Position numbers and translations under genes: made by a program. The notes below the pieces were generated by a model. It searched no databases and was not told the origin of the DNA. It was given only the letters and a program-made list of their open reading frames with translations. A stretch of 10,593 nucleotides of DNA. Source: Zoogloeaceae bacterium (lineage in GTDB: Bacteria; Pseudomonadota; Gammaproteobacteria; Burkholderiales; Rhodocyclaceae). Each line of letters opens with the position of its first letter. Positions within the stretch are counted from its first letter, which is position 1. Shown here one piece after another: positions 6,198 to 10,593 of the stretch. The stretch is from the NCBI GenBank assembly GCA_031259605.1, contig JAIRLE010000005.1, positions 1 through 10,593 of the forward strand. The letters run 5' to 3'.

Positions 6198-8006
6198 ATG
6201 ACCTCCGGCCTGAAAATTTACCTGCGCCTGCTTGTCCATGTGCGTCCCTATTGGCTCATGTTTGCCGTGAGCATCCTGGGGTTTCTTGCCTTTGCCTCGA
6301 CGCAGCCCATGCTGGCGGGCATGCTCAAGTATTTCGTCGATGGCCTGACGCATCCTGACGCCACGTTGTTCCCGAATGCGGCGTGGCCATGGTTGCGGGG
6401 CTTGCGGTTGATGTACGCCGTGCCTTTTCTCATCGTGCTGATTGCCGTCTGGCAGGGATTGGGCGCGTTTCTTGGCAATTTCTTCCTGGCGAAGGTTTCC
6501 CTGGGACTGGTGCATGACCTGCGCGTTGCCCTGTTCGAGAGTCTTCTGGCCTTGCCCAACGCTTATTTCGATCGGCATAATTCCGGCCATCTGATTTCGC
6601 GCATCACCTACAACGTCACCATGGTTACGGGCGCGGCGACCGAAGCCATCAAGGTGATCATCCGCGAAGGCATGACGGTGGTTTTCCTGTTCGCCTATCT
6701 CCTCTGGATGAACTGGAAACTCACGCTGGTGATGTTCGCCATTTTGCCGCTGATTACCTTGATGGTGACAATCGCCAGCCGCAAATTCAGAAAACAGAGC
6801 CACCGGATACAGGCGGCGATGGGCGATCTGACGCATGTCGCTTCCGAGACCATACAGGGGCATCGCGTGGTGCGGAGCTTTGGCGGCGAGCGCTACGAAC
6901 AGGCGCGTTTCCTCGCCGCCAGCCTGACCAACAGCCAGCGCCAGTTGCGCATGACGCGCACCAGCGCCATTTACACGCCGCTGCTGCAATTCACCATCTA
7001 CAGCGCCATGTCGGCATTGATGTTCCTGGTGCTCTTCATGCGCGGCGAAGCCTCGGCGGGCGAACTGGTGGCCTATATCACGGCGGTGGGGCTGTTGCCC
7101 AAGCCCATACGCCAGCTTTCCGAAGTCAGCGCCACCATCCAGCGCGGCATTGCCGGGGCGGAGAGCATTTTCGAGCAACTCGACACCGCGCCGGAAAACG
7201 ACCGGGGAACGCAAGAATACGCGCGAATCACCGGACGCCTGGAAGTGCGGGGACTTTCCTTCACCTATCTCGGCCGCGATACGCCCGTGCTGGAAGCGAT
7301 CAATTTTTCCATCGCGCCGGGGCAACTGGTGGCGCTGGTGGGACGCTCCGGCAGCGGCAAATCGACGCTCGCCAGCCTGATTCCGCGCTTTTATACCCAC
7401 GACACCGGGGATATCCTGCTCGACGGCGTGGCGGTGGAAGCATATCGCCTGCGCAACCTGCGCCAGCATATCGCGCTGGTTACGCAACAGGTCACGCTGT
7501 TCAACGATACGATAAAGAACAACATTGCCTACGGCGATCTGGCGCAAAAACCGGAAGCCGCCATCCGCCAGGCCGCCGCCGACGCCTTTGCGCTGGAATT
7601 CATCGAGCGCCTGCCGCAAGGATTCGAGACGACCGTGGGCGAAAACGGCGTCATGCTTTCCGGCGGACAGCGGCAACGCCTGGCGATTGCCCGCGCCCTG
7701 CTGAAGGACGCGCCGGTGCTGATTCTCGACGAAGCCACCTCGGCGCTGGACAGTGAATCCGAACGGCACATCCAGGCAGCGCTGGAAAAGGCGATGTCCG
7801 GGCGCACCGCGCTGGTGATTGCCCATCGCCTTTCCACCATCGAACGCGCCGATCTGATCCTGGTCATGGATCAAGGCCGTATCGTCGAACGCGGCACACA
7901 CGCCGAACTGCTGGCGCAAGGCGGACACTACGCCCGATTGTACGAAAAGCAATTCGAGGAAGAAAAAAGTCTGAACGCCGCCGGGATGCCGGAAACGGAC
8001 GCTTGA
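6198..8006 (+). CDS. msbA: Lipid A export ABC transporter, permease/ATP-binding protein
   Basis: The 602-residue product is a half-transporter with a membrane domain of about six helices in roughly the first 320 residues, followed by an ATPase domain. MsbA acts as a homodimer that flips core-lipid A across the inner membrane. The ATPase motifs are intact: Walker A GRSGSGKST at 382-390, the Q-loop region VTQQVTLFNDTIKNNIAYG, signature LSGGQ at 487-491, Walker B VLILDEATSALD with D511 and E512, and the switch His543 (AHRLS). The ATG at 6198 was preferred to the in-frame TTG at 6189; neither has a good ribosome binding site. The length is slightly above E. coli MsbA (582). A general multidrug exporter of the same fold is the alternative, but adjacency to lpxH and the overall sequence favour MsbA. 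Confidence 0.92.
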   Translation: MTSGLKIYLRLLVHVRPYWLMFAVSILGFLAFASTQPMLAGMLKYFVDGLTHPDATLFPNAAWPWLRGLRLMYAVPFLIVLIAVWQGLGAFLGNFFLAKVSLGLVHDLRVALFESLLALPNAYFDRHNSGHLISRITYNVTMVTGAATEAIKVIIREGMTVVFLFAYLLWMNWKLTLVMFAILPLITLMVTIASRKFRKQSHRIQAAMGDLTHVASETIQGHRVVRSFGGERYEQARFLAASLTNSQRQLRMTRTSAIYTPLLQFTIYSAMSALMFLVLFMRGEASAGELVAYITAVGLLPKPIRQLSEVSATIQRGIAGAESIFEQLDTAPENDRGTQEYARITGRLEVRGLSFTYLGRDTPVLEAINFSIAPGQLVALVGRSGSGKSTLASLIPRFYTHDTGDILLDGVAVEAYRLRNLRQHIALVTQQVTLFNDTIKNNIAYGDLAQKPEAAIRQAAADAFALEFIERLPQGFETTVGENGVMLSGGQRQRLAIARALLKDAPVLILDEATSALDSESERHIQAALEKAMSGRTALVIAHRLSTIERADLILVMDQGRIVERGTHAELLAQGGHYARLYEKQFEEEKSLNAAGMPETDA

Positions 8007-8018
8007 TGCTTAAAGCAT
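8006..8018. repeat. Short palindrome at the msbA stop
   Basis: ATGCTT (8006-8011) and AAGCAT (8013-8018) form a perfect inverted repeat around one central base. It overlaps the last base of the msbA stop codon and lies 8 bases before the -35 of the phaC promoter. The centre is too tight for a full RNA hairpin, so if functional it would more likely be a protein-binding site. It may also be chance. Confidence 0.3.
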
Positions 8019-8026
8019 AAAGCGCA

Positions 8027-8055
8027 TTGACAATCGAAGGCGCGGCGTGGAGAAT
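8027..8055 (+). promoter_or_regulatory. Probable sigma-70 promoter of phaC
   Basis: A perfect -35 TTGACA at 8027-8032 is followed after 17 bases by GAGAAT at 8050-8055, which matches the -10 consensus at 4 of 6 positions. Transcription would begin near 8062, giving a leader of about 40 bases before the phaC ATG. It lies in the 96-base msbA-phaC gap, which suggests that phaC is expressed separately from the envelope block. Confidence 0.55.
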
Positions 8056-8091
8056 AGGCAAGCTTTCCCCGCAGTTTCATGTTCTTCGCAC

Positions 8092-8097
8092 AGGAGA
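8092..8097 (+). promoter_or_regulatory. Ribosome binding site fixing the phaC start
   Basis: AGGAGA lies 5 bases before the ATG at 8103 and so decides for this start over the in-frame ATG at 8079, which has no such site and would add eight residues not expected for the family. Confidence 0.85.
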
Positions 8098-8102
8098 CAA
8101 TC

Positions 8103-9899
8103 ATGTCCCAAGACGTACAAGATTCCGGCAACGGCGACAACCCTCTGTTTCAGCAGTTTTTCCAGGCAGGCCAGGCCATGGCCCAGGGATTCGCCGCCGT
8201 CTTTCAACAACAGCAGGACAGGCAATTCCCGCAGATGCAGATGCCGCAGCTTCCCCAGATACCCGATCTCGCCCAGATCATTCCGCCTTCCATGCGCTAT
8301 TCCAAGGAAGTCATGGAGGAATTGAAGTCCCTGCACACAGAATTGCTCGCCAAACGGGCCAGGTTGTGGGAATCCATGCTGGCGAAAAGCATGGGCAAGG
8401 AGACGGATTTCCAGGTTCTGCCGGAAGCGGGCGACCGGCGTTTTTCTTCGGCGGAATGGTCTTCCAATCTGATGTTCGACTTTATCCGGCAAAACTATCT
8501 GCTCAACGCAAAATATGTGATGGATGCCGTGGAAAAGCTGCCGGTGGAAGATGAGCGCGCCAAGGAAAAACTGCGCTTTTCCGCCCGCCAGTATGTCGAT
8601 GCGTTGTCGCCCGCCAATTTCGCCGCCACCAATCCCGAATTCGTGCGCACGGCGCTGGAAACGCGCGGCAAGAGCATCACCGACGGCATCAACAACATGA
8701 TTGCCGACCTGACCAAGGGCCGCATCACCATGAGCGATGAATCGGTGTTCGAGGTGGGCGGGAACCTTGCCGTCACCGAAGGCCAGGTCATTTTTGAAAA
8801 CGAGTTGATACAGTTGATCCAATACGCGCCGCGCACGGAAAAGGTCGCCAAACGCCCGTTGCTGATTGTGCCGCCCTGCATCAACAAGTATTACATCCTG
8901 GATTTGCAGCCGGAAAATTCCTGGGTGCGCTACGTGCTGGAACAGGGGCACACGGTGTTTCTCATCTCCTGGAGGAATCCCGGTCAGGAACAAGGGCATC
9001 TGGGCTGGAACGATTTTCTCGAACAAGGCCCGCTCACCGCGATTCGCGTGGCGCAGAACGTCACCCGGCAAAAACGCCTGGACATGCTCGGCTTTTGCGT
9101 CGGCGGCACCATGCTGGCTTCGGCGCTGGCGGTGCTTGCCGGACGCGGCGAAAAACCGGCGGCCACGTTGACGCTGCTCACCACCATGCTGGATTTTTCC
9201 GATACCGGCGACATCAAGCTGTTCATCGACGAACAGTTCCTTGCCGCCAAGGAAACCACCATCGGCAAGGGCGGGTTGTTGGGGGCGATGGAACTGCAAA
9301 ACACCTTCAACATGCTGCGTCCCAATGACCTGATCTGGAATTATGTCACCAGCAATTACCTGAAAGGGCAGACGCCCGCGCCTTTCGACATCCTTTACTG
9401 GAATGCCGATTCCACCAATCTGCCCGGTCCCTTTGCCTGCTGGTACATACGCAACATGTATTTCAACAACTATCTGCGCATTCCCGGCAAACTGGAGATG
9501 TGCGGCATCCGCGTCGATCTGGGCAAGCTGGACATGCCCGTCTATCTTCTGGCGTCGCGCGAGGATCACATCGTGCCCTGGCATACCTCCTACCAGAGCA
9601 CCCGGCTGTTGGGCGGAGAAAAGCGCTTCGTGCTCGGCGCTTCCGGCCATATCGCGGGCGTCATCAATCCCGCCGTCAAGAACAAGCGCAGCTACTGGAC
9701 GAACACCAATCTCAAGGTGGACGCCAAGGAATGGCTGGATACCGCCGAGGAACACAAGGGAAGCTGGTGGAGCGACTGGGCGGCGTGGATTGCCGCGCAT
9801 GGCGAGGGCGAGAAAGCCGCGCCCAAAACCTTCGGCAACGCCACCTACAAACCCATCGAACCTGCGCCTGGTCGTTATGTGAAGGAAAGAGTGGTCTGA
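8103..9899 (+). CDS. phaC: Class I poly(3-hydroxyalkanoate) synthase
   Basis: PhaC polymerises (R)-3-hydroxyacyl-CoA, typically 3-hydroxybutyryl-CoA, into storage polyester on the surface of cytoplasmic granules. The 598-residue length fits class I enzymes (Cupriavidus necator PhaC1 has 589). The N-terminal domain has a phasin-like, Gln/Met/Pro-rich stretch at about 36-57. The alpha/beta-hydrolase catalytic domain carries the lipase-like box GFCVGGT with nucleophile C332, then D488 in SREDHIVPW and H516 in GASGHIAGVINP, the catalytic triad in the expected order and spacing. Other family blocks are present, such as PCINKYYILDL and WNADSTNLPGPF. No PhaE or PhaR subunit gene, and no phaA, phaB or phasin gene, is in view, so the precursor supply genes lie elsewhere. 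It probably has its own promoter and ends convergent with the HD-GYP gene. Confidence 0.97.
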   Translation: MSQDVQDSGNGDNPLFQQFFQAGQAMAQGFAAVFQQQQDRQFPQMQMPQLPQIPDLAQIIPPSMRYSKEVMEELKSLHTELLAKRARLWESMLAKSMGKETDFQVLPEAGDRRFSSAEWSSNLMFDFIRQNYLLNAKYVMDAVEKLPVEDERAKEKLRFSARQYVDALSPANFAATNPEFVRTALETRGKSITDGINNMIADLTKGRITMSDESVFEVGGNLAVTEGQVIFENELIQLIQYAPRTEKVAKRPLLIVPPCINKYYILDLQPENSWVRYVLEQGHTVFLISWRNPGQEQGHLGWNDFLEQGPLTAIRVAQNVTRQKRLDMLGFCVGGTMLASALAVLAGRGEKPAATLTLLTTMLDFSDTGDIKLFIDEQFLAAKETTIGKGGLLGAMELQNTFNMLRPNDLIWNYVTSNYLKGQTPAPFDILYWNADSTNLPGPFACWYIRNMYFNNYLRIPGKLEMCGIRVDLGKLDMPVYLLASREDHIVPWHTSYQSTRLLGGEKRFVLGASGHIAGVINPAVKNKRSYWTNTNLKVDAKEWLDTAEEHKGSWWSDWAAWIAAHGEGEKAAPKTFGNATYKPIEPAPGRYVKERVV

Positions 9900-9935
9900 A
9901 GCGAAGCAAAAATCAGCGACAGCCCTCCATTGGGA

Positions 9936-9952
9936 AGGGGTTTCTCTCCCCT
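9936..9952. repeat. Hairpin downstream of phaC
   Basis: AGGGG (9936-9940) pairs with CCCCT (9948-9952) around a 7-base loop, 36 bases after the phaC stop. A phaC terminator is possible, but no T-run follows. Confidence 0.35.
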
Positions 9953-9972
9953 CGAGAATGGCTGCGGTCGAA

Positions 9973-9988
9973 ACCCCGGCCGCGGGGT
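9973..9988. repeat. Perfect GC-rich hairpin downstream of phaC
   Basis: ACCCCG (9973-9978) and CGGGGT (9983-9988) form a 6-pair stem closed by the 4-base loop GCCG. It may protect or end the phaC transcript, or belong to the repeat cluster that follows. Confidence 0.45.
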
Positions 9989-9999
9989 CTCAACCTTCG

Positions 10000-10081
10000 C
10001 GCCCTTCTTACGGGCGGGGTTTCAAACCGGAGTTGGTTTTACGATGAAAACCACCTGTCCGTTATTTTACGGGCAGGGTTT
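10000..10081. repeat. Two related hairpin units spaced 59 bases apart
   Basis: TTACGGGCGGGGTTT at 10008-10022 recurs as TTACGGGCAGGGTTT at 10067-10081, one mismatch in 15, with a 59-base interval. In both, the GGGC half is the right arm of a hairpin: CGCCC (10000-10004) with GGGCG (10012-10016), and TGTCCGT (10056-10062) with ACGGGCA (10069-10075, one G-U pair). Between them lies another hairpin, TGGTTTT (10034-10040) with AAAACCA (10047-10053) around a 6-base loop. The arrangement resembles REP/BIME-type extragenic repeats. Whether it recurs in the genome cannot be seen here. Confidence 0.5.
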
Positions 10082-10245
10082 TCTTGCCAATCCAATCCCA
10101 GAAGTCTGCTCGTCATGACCGGAGGGTATCGCCCGCTTTTCTTCTCCCGGCTTTGCATGAGCGCTGCCCCATTTTCCTTCCCTCTCCCGCCTGCTCTTTC
10201 CCCCCTTGCCGCTTGCCCGCTTCGCGGACGAGGGGAGAATTTTGC

Positions 10246-10593
10246 TCAGGGGTTCGCATTCCGTTCCTTCTCGACGATCGCCGCGAAGCCGCCGGATACC
10301 TTGCGAAAGATGTCCACCAGCGACGGATCAAAGTGCGTGCCGCCGCCCACGATGATGATGCGCTCCGCTTTGGCGGCGTCAAGCGGCGGCTTGTAGGGGC
10401 GGCGGGAGATCAACGCGTCATATACGTCGGCGATGGCCATCAGCCGCCCTTCCAGCGGGATGTCCTCGTCGGAGAGTCCCAGCGGATAGCCGCTTCCGTC
10501 CCATTTTTCGTGGTGGGTGGCAATGAACGTCCGCGCATGACGCAAAAAGGCGCGTTCCGTCGTGTTCTCCTCGATCTTCTCAATGACGTGAAG
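10246..10593 (-). CDS. HD-GYP domain phosphohydrolase, C-terminal part (5' end outside window)
   Basis: The minus-strand frame is open to the right edge and ends with TGA at 10248-10246, giving 115 visible residues. It carries the HD-GYP signature HHEKWDGSGYP, followed by GLSDEDIPLEGRLMAIADVYDALISRRPYK and GTHFDPSLVDIF, all in family order. Such domains hydrolyse the second messenger c-di-GMP using a metal centre. The HHE and the aspartate of ADVYDAL are present, while the first HD pair would lie further upstream, outside the window. Many relatives are response regulators with an N-terminal receiver domain (RpfG-like), but that part is not visible, so the input domain is unknown. The protein ends soon after the domain, as usual. 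It is convergent with phaC. Confidence 0.9.
   Translation of the reverse strand, partial: LHVIEKIEENTTERAFLRHARTFIATHHEKWDGSGYPLGLSDEDIPLEGRLMAIADVYDALISRRPYKPPLDAAKAERIIIVGGGTHFDPSLVDIFRKVSGGFAAIVEKERNANP

Larger units (their letters stand above)
9900..10245. other. 346-base gene-free region between convergent phaC and the HD-GYP gene, rich in hairpins
   Basis: I see no credible gene here; short open frames lack ribosome binding sites and family resemblance. The left half holds several inverted repeats (listed separately). The right half is pyrimidine-rich on the plus strand. It contains CCCTCTCC at 10180-10187, the same 8-mer as in the hairpin at 474-481, and an imperfect structure with CCGC (10217-10220), a TTC loop, GCGG (10224-10227), and outer CCCC (from 10200) with GGGG (10232-10235). 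That structure lies just past the stop of the HD-GYP gene and may end its transcript, although there is no T-run. The right half may be a decayed copy of the repeat near 474. Confidence 0.5.

Noticed and set aside
5484..7952. 822-codon open frame on the minus strand opposite lpxH and msbA
   Set aside because: It is antisense to two genes with complete catalytic motifs, is rich in His, Gln and Arg as expected from the complement of GC-rich codons, shows no family motif, and spans two unrelated genes. It is a shadow of codon bias.
8079..8105. ATG at 8079 as the phaC start
   Set aside because: The AGGAGA at 8092-8097 lies inside that extension and is correctly spaced for the ATG at 8103.
8010..9800. 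596-codon open frame on the minus strand opposite phaC
   Set aside because: It mirrors nearly the whole of phaC, has no recognisable domain or ribosome binding site, and phaC has an intact triad and a good Shine-Dalgarno.
10000..10081. CRISPR array suggested by repeats 59 bases apart
   Set aside because: Only two copies, a core of about 15 bases with a mismatch, a structured spacer, and no cas genes nearby.
9500..10396. 298-codon plus-strand frame across the phaC end and the following gap
   Set aside because: It is out of frame inside phaC, runs through the hairpin region and into the antisense of the HD-GYP gene, and has no family resemblance.

Overview
The window reads as a chromosomal stretch of a GC-rich Gram-negative bacterium, most likely a betaproteobacterium. 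The evidence is the lipid A genes lpxH and msbA, a class I polyhydroxyalkanoate synthase, and the block cysS / TPR protein / L,D-transpeptidase / ppiA / ppiB / lpxH, an order I associate with Betaproteobacteria. The taxonomic call is inference from gene content; no rRNA or other phylogenetic marker was compared.

Layout. At the left edge is the C-terminal end of an MmeI-like (type IIL-family) DNA methyltransferase, running rightward (1-467). It converges on cysS (558-1934, minus), and the 90-base gap between them holds a strong hairpin that looks like a dispersed repeat. cysS is divergent from a six-gene rightward block starting at 2015: a secreted TPR protein, a membrane-anchored L,D-transpeptidase, a periplasmic cyclophilin (ppiA), a cytoplasmic cyclophilin (ppiB), lpxH and msbA. 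Junctions in the block range from a 1-base overlap to a 26-base gap, so it is probably one transcription unit. After 96 bases with a good sigma-70-type promoter comes phaC (8103-9899), which appears to be transcribed on its own. A 346-base gene-free gap (9900-10245) follows, rich in hairpins and containing two related units 59 bases apart. The right edge holds the C-terminal part of an HD-GYP phosphohydrolase on the minus strand, convergent with phaC.

How the genes work together. The block is mainly an envelope-biogenesis operon: peptidoglycan modification (L,D-transpeptidase with a TPR partner carrying the same C-terminal domain), protein folding in periplasm and cytoplasm (two cyclophilins), and lipid A synthesis and flipping (LpxH, MsbA). 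phaC adds carbon storage, and the HD-GYP protein probably c-di-GMP signalling.

No mobile element, CRISPR array, tRNA or rRNA was seen. Most of the window is ordinary housekeeping sequence. The points most worth a second look are the NTF2-like domain shared by the TPR protein and the transpeptidase, and the repeated hairpin units downstream of phaC. I did not find a convincing new defence or mobile system.
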